Assembly (NCBI RefSeq): GCF_013522705.1
Contig: NZ_JAAMRE010000018.1
Location: 50,348 to 114,347, forward strand
DNA length: 64,000 bases
DNA from: Pseudomonas lurida
Lineage (GTDB): Bacteria > Pseudomonadota > Gammaproteobacteria > Pseudomonadales > Pseudomonadaceae
Direction of reading: 5' to 3'
Positions 44,044-53,313 of the stretch are shown one piece after another (position 1 is the stretch's first letter; the number at the start of each line of letters is the position of its first letter). The translations under genes were made by a program, and so were the position numbers. The notes under the pieces were generated by a model. The model ran no database searches, was not told where the DNA came from, and saw only the letters and a program-made list of their open reading frames with translations.

Positions 44044-44558
44044 GTCTTGCGCACAAAGTGTTGATGCATTTCGCACGTCAGGCTGTCGATGTGCTCCGAC
44101 AGCTGCTTGGTGATTTCCGTCAGCCGGGTGTTCTGTTCCAACAATTCCAGCAACTGCCTGTTGGTCTGCGCGGCTTGGGCCTGGCGCTCGCTGTTGGCGA
44201 CGGCCAAGGCTTCGCGGTGTTGGGCATCGGCGTCGGACTGCGCTTTGTCGCGCGCAGCCTGACGGGTCTGGGCCAGCAATATCAGTGGAGCGGCATAGGC
44301 TGATTGCAGGCTGAAAGCCAGGTTGAGCAGGATGAAAGGGTACACGTCGAAATGCGTGACACCGCTGACGTTGAGCGCCACCCAGAGGATCACGATCAGG
44401 GTTTGCGCGCCAAGAAAGGCGGGCGTGCCGAAGAAGCGCGCGAACGCTTCGGCCTTCAGCGCAAACGTGTCGTTACCGAAGGTGGGGGCCAGGTGGGCAT
44501 GGCGCCGGTGGAAACGCAGGTGGTCGACGGCGGCGGTTTCGGGTTTGTCTGGGGTCAT
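44040..44558 (-). CDS. DUF1003 family membrane protein
   Basis: 172-residue protein with two close membrane helices (TLIVILWVALNV near 53-65 and YPFILLNLAFSLQSAYAAPLILLA near 72-95) and a long C-terminal coiled coil (QTNRQLLELLEQNTRLTEI). This is the DUF1003 layout; role unknown. Convergent with the LysR gene, overlapping it at the stop codons by four bases. Confidence 0.88.
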   Translation of the reverse strand: MTPDKPETAAVDHLRFHRRHAHLAPTFGNDTFALKAEAFARFFGTPAFLGAQTLIVILWVALNVSGVTHFDVYPFILLNLAFSLQSAYAAPLILLAQTRQAARDKAQSDADAQHREALAVANSERQAQAAQTNRQLLELLEQNTRLTEITKQLSEHIDSLTCEMHQHFVRKT

Positions 44559-44643
44559 GGCGGGCTCGGGTCATCAACGTTAAGACAGTGACTCACTATA
44601 GGCCTGGCCGGCTGTCTGATGCATGAATAACCCGAGCCTGCGC

Positions 44644-45963
44644 TCAGCGTGCGCCCCGCTCGTTGGCGAACGCGCTCACCGCCTGCACCGCCTCGCCGGT
44701 GCCTTCGCGGATCTGCACAATCACCGCGCCGGCGCGGTTGGCCAGTTCCACGCCCAGGGCGGCGCGGTCGCGCGTGCCGTCCATGCTGGTGATGGCCTGG
44801 CGAGTTTCGGCCTGGATGAGTGCGATCATGCTGGAAATTTCCGACGTCGAGCCGCTGGTGCGCGCGGCCAATTGCCGAACTTCATCGGCCACCACGGCGA
44901 ATCCGCGTCCTTGCTCACCGGCGCGCGCGGCCTCGATGGCAGCGTTAAGCGCCAGCAGGTTGGTCTGATCGGCGATCGCGCGGATGGTGTTGACGATGGT
45001 GGTGATCTGCTCCGAACGCTCGCCCAGTTTGGCAATCAAGTGCGATGAACTGTCGATGTCGGCGGCAATGTCGCGCATGCCGCTGGCACTTTGCTGAATC
45101 ACCTCGGCGCCTTTCTCGGCGATGTCCCGGGTGGTCATGGAGATGTGATAGGCCTGCGCGGCGCTGGCGGCGTCGGCCGCGTGCTGCTGTACCCTGGCGG
45201 TCACGTCGGAGGCGAACTTGACGATTTTGCACAGGCGCCCGCCGGCGTCGTACACCGGGTTGTAGCTGGCTTCCAGCCACACCGGGTTGCCGTGTTTGTC
45301 CACCCGTTCAAATTGACCGTTGAACAATTCGCCTTGGTTAAGGCGTTTCCAGAACTCGCTGTAGGCCTGGCTGCCGGCCGTGGCTGGGGTGCAGAACAGG
45401 CGGTGATGCTGGCCCTGGACCTGCGCCAGGCTGTAACCCATGCGTTGCAGGAAGTTGGCGTTGGCGGTGATCACGGTGCCGTCCAGGTTGAACTCGATCA
45501 CCGCCATGGCCCGGCCGATGGCTTCCAGTTTGCCGTGGGTTTCGCTTTCGCTTTGCAGGCGCGCGGTGACATCCATGGCGTACTTCACCACTTTGATTAC
45601 ACGCCCGCTGTCATCGCATATCGGGTTGTAACTGGCTTGCAGCCACACCGAATGGCCGTCGCCGGCCACCCGTTCGAACGTGCCCGACTGGAAGCGTCCG
45701 CTGCGCAGGTCCGTCCAGAACTGCGCGTAATCGGCGCTGCGCGCGAACGCGGGCGTGCAAAACATCCGGTGGGACTGGCCGATCACTTGGTCGGCGCGGT
45801 AGCGCAATGTCTTGAGAAAGTTGTCATTGGCCCGCAGCACCTGACCTTGGGGGTCGAACTCAATCACTGCCATCGAACGCTCGATGGCGTTCAGCAGGTG
45901 GGTTTGCTGGGCAAGGGTGTGCTGCAGGGCGTCGATGGTTTTCTTATGGGCGTTGAATAGCAT
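44644..45963 (-). CDS. PAS-PAS methyl-accepting chemotaxis protein, BdlA-like
   Basis: 439-residue soluble chemoreceptor: two PAS domains (about 25-130 and 145-255; each with FCTPAFARS- or FCTPATAGS- and a W-LQASYNP / W-LEASYNP end) and a C-terminal signalling domain with AIADQTNLLALNAAIEAARAGE. No membrane segment. The layout matches the BdlA/Aer-like group that senses redox or energy state and can affect biofilm dispersal. Start at the ATG at 45963. Confidence 0.88.
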   Translation of the reverse strand: MLFNAHKKTIDALQHTLAQQTHLLNAIERSMAVIEFDPQGQVLRANDNFLKTLRYRADQVIGQSHRMFCTPAFARSADYAQFWTDLRSGRFQSGTFERVAGDGHSVWLQASYNPICDDSGRVIKVVKYAMDVTARLQSESETHGKLEAIGRAMAVIEFNLDGTVITANANFLQRMGYSLAQVQGQHHRLFCTPATAGSQAYSEFWKRLNQGELFNGQFERVDKHGNPVWLEASYNPVYDAGGRLCKIVKFASDVTARVQQHAADAASAAQAYHISMTTRDIAEKGAEVIQQSASGMRDIAADIDSSSHLIAKLGERSEQITTIVNTIRAIADQTNLLALNAAIEAARAGEQGRGFAVVADEVRQLAARTSGSTSEISSMIALIQAETRQAITSMDGTRDRAALGVELANRAGAVIVQIREGTGEAVQAVSAFANERGAR

Positions 45964-46226
45964 GGTCGTGTGCTCAGGCAAGCAAGCGTCTGGGGGGTTC
46001 CATGGATATGCGCCTGCCGCCGTAGGGCCTGTGCCGTACGGTTGACGTGCTCATTGCCAGCCTCCGTGTGCTGGCAGGGTGGGTGTAACAAAGGGTTCAG
46101 AGTGATCAGCCTGCCCGGAAGTTCGCCCGTGGGCGGGACCATTTTTGGGTTGACGACCAGTAGAGGCATTATGCTATCGACGGGGCGGTGCACGGAGATT
46201 TCAGACGAGATGTCATTGCGCCACTT

Positions 46227-47285
46227 TCAGGCGGTACACGCGAGCCGGTGGTCACTGACGCCGACCCGGTTGCGCCCGGTGTGTTTGGCGGCGTACAACG
46301 CGCGGTCCGCCGCATTCAGCCAGGCAGCCGCATCGGCGAACTCGGGCTGGAAGTCCGCCACGCCGATGCTCAGGCTCACCCGTAGCTCGGGAATATGCGC
46401 GTTACGATAATCGCTGAACGTTTCGCGCAAGTGTTCCATCAGGTGCACGGCTTTATTCAGCGACATCTGCGGTAAAATCACACAAAACTCATCGCCGCCG
46501 TAACGGCCGGCCAGGTCGTTGTCGCGCAGGTTGCGCCGCAGTTCCAGGCTCAGTTGACGCAGCACAGCGTCGCCCACGATGTGGCCATGGGTGTCATTGA
46601 TCTGTTTGAAATGATCGATATCGATCAGCGCGATGGTGGCGTGGCTTTGCTGCTGCTGGCATTTATGGAACTTGAGGTTCAGCAGGTCTTTCCACGAACC
46701 GTGGTTGAGCAGCCCGGTGAGGCTGTCGATACGGCTCAGCGCACTGAGGGTACGCTTGTGTTCCGAGAGTTTGATCGCCAGTTGATAGCAGACCATGCCG
46801 ATGGCCATGGGGTAGAGCGTCAACATCGGCAGGCTGGCGTAGACCTCCACCAGCCTGACATCGGGGTTAAACCGCAGCCCGAAAATCAATCCGGCCACCC
46901 CTGCACCGAGCAGTTGGGCAAGCAACCCGCGCAGCAGCAAGTGCGTGCCACCTGCGGCCACGCTGTTCATGGCGATCATCGATAGCAACGTTACGCTGAT
47001 CAACGGCGTGAACTGTAGCGTCGTGGCCCAGAACCCGCCCAGCACCGCGTCGTACATCAGGTTGCGTCGTTCGGCGTTGTAGGGGAATTTGGCGCGGGTC
47101 GCCAGTTGAAACGCTAAATGTGGCCAGGCAAATCCACTGGCCAGCAATAGCGCCCACACCCATCCGGGCATGCCCAGCGGGTAGAGCGCGGCGGTCACGC
47201 TGATGCAGCACATGGCCGCGCCGATGATCCTTGGCTTGTAGAGACGCCTGGCAAATGACAGCCCTTTGCCTTGTCGGTTTTCCAT
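46227..47285 (-). CDS. Diguanylate cyclase with MASE2 sensor
   Basis: 352-residue membrane protein. A MASE2 domain (about residues 10-175; RRLYKPRIIG and FAWPHLAFQLA) with several helices precedes a GGDEF domain with GGDEF at 263-267 and an I-site RxxD at 254-257, so it should make cyclic di-GMP and be feedback-inhibited. It resembles the AdrA/DgcC layout. Start at the ATG at 47285; the frame upstream is not conserved-looking. It lies 264 bp from the PAS receptor on the same strand. Confidence 0.92.
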   Translation of the reverse strand: MENRQGKGLSFARRLYKPRIIGAAMCCISVTAALYPLGMPGWVWALLLASGFAWPHLAFQLATRAKFPYNAERRNLMYDAVLGGFWATTLQFTPLISVTLLSMIAMNSVAAGGTHLLLRGLLAQLLGAGVAGLIFGLRFNPDVRLVEVYASLPMLTLYPMAIGMVCYQLAIKLSEHKRTLSALSRIDSLTGLLNHGSWKDLLNLKFHKCQQQQSHATIALIDIDHFKQINDTHGHIVGDAVLRQLSLELRRNLRDNDLAGRYGGDEFCVILPQMSLNKAVHLMEHLRETFSDYRNAHIPELRVSLSIGVADFQPEFADAAAWLNAADRALYAAKHTGRNRVGVSDHRLACTA

Positions 47286-47474
47286 AAATACCTGGGTGAG
47301 TTCTTTTTTTGCGGAGGTGACGGCACTTGATCGGGCATGACCGTTGATCGGGGAAACCCTGTGAATATTGTCAGGGATTCCCGTAGGAATAATCAGTGTC
47401 CTTCCAGGCCATTTGCGCAAAAAAGACGGCGAATGCGTCAAAAGCGACCAGGAATGTCGCTCCGGCAACAGGCA

Positions 47475-48101
47475 TTACTGCAGGCGGGGCGGGTTGATTT
47501 CATAGCCGGCGAGGAACAGGTCAATGGCCGACTCGATAACGCTGGCCTGGGTGGCCGTGTCGAGGGTGGGTTGGCCCAGCGTAATCTGCGGCCAGAACGC
47601 AAACGCCTTGAGCAGGCTCTGGATCTGGTGGGCCGCGAAAGCCGGGTCGGTGCAGGACAGACGCCCGTCCTGCTGCGCCGCGCGCACCCATTGCGTGAAG
47701 CCTTCTTCGCGTTGGCTCAGGCGCGTGACCATATCTTGAGCCCGTTCCGGTGAATGAATGGTGGCGGCGATGGCGACGCGGGCCAGGTCGAGGAAGTTGG
47801 CGTCCGACATCATCTTCATCTTGGCTTCCAGCAAACCGCGCAGTTGTTCGCGCAGCGGGCGGTCGCTGGCGTAGACCACGTCGAGCTGCGCCACGGTGCT
47901 GGCCCAGAGTTGATGGAGTATCTCGGCGAACAACTCTTCCTTGCTGGGAAAGTGGTTGTACACCGTGCGTTTGGACACCCCGGCCGTGGCGGCGATCTTA
48001 TCCATGCTGGTAACTTCGAAGCCGTTAGCCCGAAATTCGCTGATGGCCGCGCTCACGATGGCTTCGCGTTTGCGGTCGGTAAGGCGTTTAGGGGCAGTCA
48101 T
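47475..48101 (-). CDS. TetR family regulator
   Basis: 208-residue TetR protein. HTH at residues 8-53 (AIVSAAISEFRANGFEVTSMDKIAATAGVSKRTVYNHFPSKEELF); C-terminal ligand domain of the TetR_C_7/AefR type. Divergent from a metallo-hydrolase gene 125 bp away, with a palindrome in the gap, so it probably represses that gene and itself. Confidence 0.92.
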   Translation of the reverse strand: MTAPKRLTDRKREAIVSAAISEFRANGFEVTSMDKIAATAGVSKRTVYNHFPSKEELFAEILHQLWASTVAQLDVVYASDRPLREQLRGLLEAKMKMMSDANFLDLARVAIAATIHSPERAQDMVTRLSQREEGFTQWVRAAQQDGRLSCTDPAFAAHQIQSLLKAFAFWPQITLGQPTLDTATQASVIESAIDLFLAGYEINPPRLQ

Positions 48102-48177
48102 GGATAACGTTCGGCTCTTCGAGGGGAAATTACACTCGGTAGTTTACTTGTTCTCGCTTTTGTTGCAATCTTGAAAC

Positions 48178-48193
48178 TACACTGTGCAGTGTA
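48178..48193. promoter_or_regulatory. TetR operator candidate
   Basis: TACACTG-TG-CAGTGTA inverted repeat 33 bp before the metallo-hydrolase ATG; a related half TTACACT lies at 48130 near the tetR start. Size and site suit a TetR-family operator. Confidence 0.65.
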
Positions 48194-48225
48194 ATTTATG
48201 AGCGGACCGCAGGAGTCACTCTGTC

Positions 48226-49275
48226 ATGCCCACGATTTCATCCCGTGTCGACCCTTCCACCCCGCGCGCCAAGCAGGGCAAACGACATTTCAATAATGAG
48301 GCGCCGGTGCAGCACGCCGGGTTTGGCAAAACGTTGCGCATTTTCTGGAACATGCTGTTCAACAAACCCCGCACCACGCGCCCCGTAGGAGCCATTCCGG
48401 TCGAGCCTTTAACGCGCCAGCAGTTACTGGACGCACCCGACCACAGTGTGTTTCGCCTCGGCCATTCCACCGTCCTGCTCAAGCTGCGAGGCAAGTTCTG
48501 GGTGACCGACCCGGTCTTCGCAGAGCGCGCCTCGCCATTCGGTTGGGCCGGTCCCAAGCGTTTCCACCAGCCGCCGATCAGCCTTGAAGACCTGCCCGAC
48601 CTGGAGGCGGTGATTCTTTCCCACAACCACTACGACCACCTGGACCGCAATGCGGTGGTCCGGTTGGCCGCCAAGACCCGCTGTTTTCTGGCGCCGCTGG
48701 GCGTGGGCGACCTGCTGATCAAATGGGGCGTGGATGCCGACAAGGTGCGTCAATTGGAGTGGTGGGAGGGGACCGAGGTGGGCGGCATTCGTTTTGTCGC
48801 GACGCCCGCCCAGCATTTTTCCGGGCGAGGCCTGTTCGACGCCAACCAGACGCTGTGGTGTTCCTGGGTGATGATCGACGGCGCGCGACGGATTTTTTTC
48901 AGCGGCGATACCGGGTACTTCGACGGCTTCAAACGCATTGGCGATCACTACGGTCCGTTTGACCTGACCCTCATGGAAACCGGCGCCTACAACGTTGACT
49001 GGCCGCATGTGCACATGCAGCCGGAGCAGACCCTGCAGGCGCATATCGATCTCAAAGGGCGTTGGCTGTTGCCGATCCACAACGGTACTTTCGACCTGGC
49101 GTTTCATGCCTGGCACGAACCGTTTGACCGCATCATGGCGCTGGCGTGGGAACGCAACGTGGCGATTACCACGCCGCCAATGGGCCGGGCGTTCAGCTTG
49201 AACCAGCCGGAACGCGGGCATGCATGGTGGCTGGACGTGGAGCCCCAGGGCCTTGAGGAACGGCTGGTGAGCTGA
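48226..49275 (+). CDS. MBL-fold metallo-hydrolase (RomA / NAPE-PLD-like)
   Basis: 349-residue metallo-beta-lactamase-fold hydrolase. The zinc motif is HNHYDH (His133, His135, Asp137, His138); further metal ligands lie in TPAQHFSGR and FSGDTGYFDGF. Length and the N-terminal helix-rich extension fit the NAPE-PLD-like branch found near TetR regulators. It likely hydrolyses a phospholipid-type substrate; not certain. Confidence 0.88.
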   Translation: MPTISSRVDPSTPRAKQGKRHFNNEAPVQHAGFGKTLRIFWNMLFNKPRTTRPVGAIPVEPLTRQQLLDAPDHSVFRLGHSTVLLKLRGKFWVTDPVFAERASPFGWAGPKRFHQPPISLEDLPDLEAVILSHNHYDHLDRNAVVRLAAKTRCFLAPLGVGDLLIKWGVDADKVRQLEWWEGTEVGGIRFVATPAQHFSGRGLFDANQTLWCSWVMIDGARRIFFSGDTGYFDGFKRIGDHYGPFDLTLMETGAYNVDWPHVHMQPEQTLQAHIDLKGRWLLPIHNGTFDLAFHAWHEPFDRIMALAWERNVAITTPPMGRAFSLNQPERGHAWWLDVEPQGLEERLVS

Positions 49276-49382
49276 TGCGCCAGGTGCCTGGAAAAGGAGT
49301 TTTCAAAGTGTTTCACCCCTGCGACACGTAAGCGTGAGAGGTGCGATGATCCCGGCAAATTCACAGTCCGGGGCAGGTTTTG

Positions 49383-50123
49383 ATGGAAGAAGATTGTAGG
49401 AAAATTTTGCGACCTTGCGCGCCTGGCGCCCTGGAACCTTACCCGACGGCCTGCCCGGCCAGCCTGTCGTCGGCGCCCGTGGGCAATCGCCCTGAGCAGC
49501 AGGCCACTCAAGGCAGCATCGCCTTCGCGACCGCGCCCCAGCCAGGCATTCCTGCCCCCAGGCAAGATGTGCCGGGACCGATGATGAAGACCGTGCGAGA
49601 CCCGGCGTTATCGCTTATTGCGTTGAGTGGCATCGAGCCTTCGGGGCCGGTGATGGTGGAAGTACCGCTGGTGCAAAACGACAGTACGTTTGCACCCTGC
49701 CAGGCATTGGCGCGCAGGCGCATAGGCGTTGCCGACCGCTATACCCATGGCGATGCGCACGAACCGATCGAACATCGAGCGACGTTCACCCATGCGCTGG
49801 ACAGGCTGAGCCGCGCCGGTGCGCAACTTGTGCCTGTGCCTGCCCGGCAGGCCGATGCCAGTCTGCGATTCGATCTGCATACCCACAATGAAATCGATGC
49901 GTTGGTGAGTGAATACCGACTCGATGCCCTGGTGTCGGACAGCCGCGGCAGTGCGTTCCATGACGCGTGCTGGGGCGGTTACGCCAGGCTGGGCGAGCCG
50001 CTTGAGGATGGCGCGACGCTGTGGTTCTACGTGGCGCGGTGGTCCAGGGATTCGCTGCCCGCGCTGGTACAGGCTTATCGCAGTGCTGGTCAGGGCCAGC
50101 CGCACGCCTACTCGCCGCGTTGA
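49383..50123 (+). pseudogene. Truncated amidase paralogue lacking the catalytic triad
   Basis: 246-residue open frame. Residues about 55-92 (IPAPRQDVPGPMMKTVRDPALSLIALSG) and 110-230 (RRIGVADRYTHGDAHEP, RAGAQLVPVPARQADASLR, LDALVSD, LWFYVARWSRDSLPALVQAY) mirror the second half of the amidase at 50242, but the Lys-Ser-Ser amidase signature is missing, as is the middle linker. The N-terminal 50 residues match nothing visible. Probably a decayed duplicate; a retained non-catalytic role cannot be excluded. Confidence 0.7.
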
Positions 50124-50241
50124 ACAATCGCACGCAGTGAAGTGCTCGCATCACGCAGCCTGGGAAGAGGGGAGTTTTTAGACTGGCGCACGGATCAACG
50201 GTGATCCTTCGTCGTTTCTTACCCTTCCTGGGAGGTGGTTT

Positions 50242-51747
50242 ATGTTTGGCATGGGTTACGGTGTGAGTGCGGTGGTTAAACACGCTGTGCAACTGATGGG
50301 ATTGAACGCGCCTGCGCCGGTATCAAGGCCCGTTCCGCCGGGAACCGAATACGCGAGTGTTCGTGAACTTGGAGAGCAGATGGCCCGGCCGGGCGGGCTG
50401 ACGTCGGTCGAGCTGGTCAGTTACCTGCAGCAGCGAATTCGAACACTCGACCCCGCCTTGAGCGCCGTCATCGAACTCAACCCGCAAGCATTGGACATCG
50501 CCCGCGAGCTTGATTGCGAGCGCGCCAACGGCAGAGTGCGCGGGCCACTGCATGGCATCCCCGTGTTGCTCAAAGACAACATCGAGACCGCGGACACCCA
50601 GCAAACCAGCGCCGGCGCCTTTGCCCTGGTGGGCGCCCCGGCCGCCCAAGATGCATTTATCGTCGAACGCCTGCGCCAGCAGGGCGCGGTGATCCTGGGG
50701 AAAACCAACCTGACTGAGCTGGCAGGCTTTCGCGGTGGCCCCGACGGCATGAGCCGCCGGGGCGGCCAAACGCGCAACCCTCACGATGCCGACGCGCCCG
50801 TAGGCGGCTCGAGTTCAGGCTCGGCGGTGGCGGTCGCGGCCGGCCTGGCACCATTGGCGGTCGGCACCGAAACCAATGGTTCGATCGTCGTACCGGCCGC
50901 GTTCAACGGTGTGGTGGGGCTCAAGCCCAGCGTGGGCGTATTGAGCCGCAGCGGCATCATCCCGGCCAGCCTCCGACAGGACACGCCAGGGCCCATGGCC
51001 CGCACGGTATTTGACAGCGCACTATTGCTCAACGCCTTGTCGGGCAGTGACCCCCACGACGCAGCGACTACTCAGGCACCCACAGGGATCGACTACACCG
51101 CATTGCTCACGCCCGGCGCGTTGCAGGGTAAACGTATCGGGTATCCCGCAACGTTTTCCGCCGACGGCGAAAGCCTGCCGGTGGACAACAGCCCGCAGTT
51201 TGCGCAAACGCTTGAAGTGCTCCGCACCCAGGGGGCACAGCTTGTGCCGGTTAACATTCGCCTGGCGGATGCCTCGCGTTATGACGAGTTACTGCTTGCC
51301 GATGTAAAGGACGAACTCAATGGCTATCTGGCCAAGCGCGACGGGTTGCCGGTGAAGTCTGTGTCTGAGTTGATCCGTTTCAACGAGCAGCGCGACGGCA
51401 CCGACACGGACCACCAGCCAGTACTCAAGGACATCGAAGCCTCCACCCTGAGCGCCGAAGAACGCGCGCCGTTATGGGATGCGCTCATCCAGGCCTTTCG
51501 CGATACGGTGGACGAGCTGATCGATCAGCAATCCCTGGACGCCCTGGTCTCGGATTTCGAAACCAACAGTTACTTCGCAGTCGCCGCGTCCGGCTACCCT
51601 GGCATCAGCGTACCGTCGGGCAAGGATGCAAATGGTGCACCCACCAGTGCCTACTTCTTCGGTGCACGCTGGTCGGAGCCGACGCTGCTGGCCGTGGCGC
51701 ATGGGTATGAGCAGGCGGCAAAAGTGCCTGCCAGGCCTGGGTTGTGA
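50242..51747 (+). CDS. Amidase signature family amidase
   Basis: 501-residue amidohydrolase. The catalytic triad is present: Lys111 (VLLKDNIE), cis-Ser190 (GGSSSGS) and nucleophile Ser214 (GTETNGSIVVPAAFN). It hydrolyses an amide of unknown identity; annotation of relatives ranges from general amidase to glutamyl-tRNA amidotransferase-like. No gatB/C neighbours, so it is a stand-alone amidase. No obvious signal peptide, though the N-terminus is mildly hydrophobic. Its shortened paralogue lies just upstream. Confidence 0.92.
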   Translation: MFGMGYGVSAVVKHAVQLMGLNAPAPVSRPVPPGTEYASVRELGEQMARPGGLTSVELVSYLQQRIRTLDPALSAVIELNPQALDIARELDCERANGRVRGPLHGIPVLLKDNIETADTQQTSAGAFALVGAPAAQDAFIVERLRQQGAVILGKTNLTELAGFRGGPDGMSRRGGQTRNPHDADAPVGGSSSGSAVAVAAGLAPLAVGTETNGSIVVPAAFNGVVGLKPSVGVLSRSGIIPASLRQDTPGPMARTVFDSALLLNALSGSDPHDAATTQAPTGIDYTALLTPGALQGKRIGYPATFSADGESLPVDNSPQFAQTLEVLRTQGAQLVPVNIRLADASRYDELLLADVKDELNGYLAKRDGLPVKSVSELIRFNEQRDGTDTDHQPVLKDIEASTLSAEERAPLWDALIQAFRDTVDELIDQQSLDALVSDFETNSYFAVAASGYPGISVPSGKDANGAPTSAYFFGARWSEPTLLAVAHGYEQAAKVPARPGL

Positions 51748-51777
51748 CTACGCACTGTTCCAACCCCTGGCCTGCTG

Positions 51778-52158
51778 TCAGGCCCCATTGGGTTGCGGCG
51801 CCGACCCGTCGAGGGCCGCCGTTGTCGAGCCCATCAGGCGCGAAATGACGCTTTGCGCCGCGGGCTCGGTGGGTGAGGTGCCAAACCGGCGCGTACGCAT
51901 TCCCCACCCCGGCGCAAACCCCGGAAAAAACACCAGCCCTTCAGCCTCCAGCCGAAACGCCAGGGCCAGGCGGGTGTCATCGTCCACCTCTCCCAGGCTT
52001 TCGAATTGTTGAAGCGCACTCACCGGCACCCCGGCCTGGCGGGCCAGCTCTTCGCGGCTCCAGCCGAGCATGGCGCGCGCCTGCACGCTGTGTTTAGCGG
52101 TGAATTGGTGAAGCACGATCTGCTGGTCTACAGAAGAGCTCATTGCCAGAGAGGACAT
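51778..52158 (-). CDS. XRE-like HTH protein behind an SOS box
   Basis: 126-residue protein with a helix-turn-helix at about residues 28-58 (ARAMLGWSREELARQAGVPVSALQQFE) as in Cro/CI-like regulators, followed by LALAFRLEAEGLVFFPG and a proline-rich tail. The ATG at 52158 has GGAGAAAT upstream. A LexA-type operator lies 40 bp before the start, so it is probably DNA-damage-induced. Target genes unknown; it is downstream of, and on the same strand as, the 317-residue hypothetical gene. Confidence 0.75.
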   Translation of the reverse strand: MSSLAMSSSVDQQIVLHQFTAKHSVQARAMLGWSREELARQAGVPVSALQQFESLGEVDDDTRLALAFRLEAEGLVFFPGFAPGWGMRTRRFGTSPTEPAAQSVISRLMGSTTAALDGSAPQPNGA

Positions 52159-52197
52159 GGGATTTCTCCAGGGTTCGACGAGTGAGGGGTTACTATA

Positions 52198-52213
52198 CTG
52201 TGTTTTTGTACAG
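52198..52213 (-). promoter_or_regulatory. LexA (SOS) box candidate
   Basis: CTGT-N8-ACAG (CTGTGTTTTTGTACAG on +) exactly matches the gamma-proteobacterial SOS box. It lies next to a TATAGT -10-like hexamer on the minus strand, ahead of the HTH gene at 51778-52158. Confidence 0.7.
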
Positions 52214-52305
52214 TTGTTTTGACCGCTCATCCCCTCGAAGTTTTCCCCGTGCCGCGTCGATGCCGATAACCGGGTGCACGACACAGATCGCTCGCCAGCA
52301 GTGGT

Positions 52306-53259
52306 TTACAGCTCTTCGGCCCCCGGCACCTCGCGAACGATCAAGTGGTCCAGGTTCTCGATATTCGCGCTGAACACCCCGAACGTCTGTTCGGGGTTTT
52401 TCTTGCTGGGCACCTGCTTGAGTTCCGGCGTCACTCCATAGAAAAAACAATACAACGCCCGCTCGCTGGCGACCGCCGCCTTGATCTGCTCCAGAAATGC
52501 CTTGCGCTTGCGGTAGTTGTCGATGAGCTTTTTGCTCAGGTAGACATTCACCGAATAGGGCTTCTTGTCGAGCCACACCTTCTTTTCGAAATCGATGCGA
52601 AAGCTGTTGGTGTAGTCCTTGATCTCTTTGATTTTGCCCCAGTAGATCAGGCCCTTGTTGTCCTGCAGGTATTCGATCTTTTTGAAAAAGGTCCAGTAGG
52701 TCGCGGTGTGCTCGCCGATCTTCAACGGCATGCTCTTCAGCTTGTCCTTGTCGTCGATATTCGACACGTAGCACTCCACCGGGTGGGCGAATACGCTGGT
52801 TTTATCCGGCGTAGCGTCGCTGCCGCTGACGGACGTACCGATGCGTGTCGGGGGTGTTTTCGTCGGATCTTGTGGGGGCTGTCCCTGAGTATTCACGGTC
52901 GAGGCTTTACGCGGGTAAGTGCGCCGCGTCAGTACGAATTCCGATGGGAAATTATCCTCGCGGTCGTCCTCGTTTTCGCCGTCCGTACCTTTGTGCGTAC
53001 TCGCGTAGCGGCAGCCGTCGATGTGCTGGGTGCCGGTCTTGTTCTTGAAATGCGGCGTGCGCTGGTAGTTGACGTTTTTCGCATTGAAGGTGCTCAGTGT
53101 GTTGCTCGCCTTGAAGGCGGCACGGCACGCGTCGTTGGGGCAGAGGAAGCTGTCGGTGTCGGAGTCGAAATCGGCGGTTTCGTCGAAATTCAGCTCTCGT
53201 ACATCATAGATCGACAGCTTCTCGTCGAGACTCAGGCAGTAGGCCGTGTCGAATTTCAT
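52306..53259 (-). CDS. Hypothetical protein with possible zinc site
   Basis: 317-residue hydrophilic protein, lysine- and aspartate-rich, with no domain I can name for certain. Residues C40, C45, H70, H79 and C83 (CPNDAC ... HFKNKTGTQHIDGC) form a plausible zinc-binding set similar to CoiA-like N-terminal zinc motifs. The C-terminal half (170-317) looks alpha/beta, possibly nuclease- or nucleic-acid-associated by analogy only. Downstream, 148 bp away, is the SOS-boxed HTH gene on the same strand. Base use is less GC-biased than neighbours, which hints at acquisition. Confidence 0.7.
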   Translation of the reverse strand: MKFDTAYCLSLDEKLSIYDVRELNFDETADFDSDTDSFLCPNDACRAAFKASNTLSTFNAKNVNYQRTPHFKNKTGTQHIDGCRYASTHKGTDGENEDDREDNFPSEFVLTRRTYPRKASTVNTQGQPPQDPTKTPPTRIGTSVSGSDATPDKTSVFAHPVECYVSNIDDKDKLKSMPLKIGEHTATYWTFFKKIEYLQDNKGLIYWGKIKEIKDYTNSFRIDFEKKVWLDKKPYSVNVYLSKKLIDNYRKRKAFLEQIKAAVASERALYCFFYGVTPELKQVPSKKNPEQTFGVFSANIENLDHLIVREVPGAEEL

Positions 53260-53313
53260 GGGGCTCGGGTCCGTGAGAAAGTTCGCTATTAATAGCCGGA
53301 TCCCGAGTAAATA

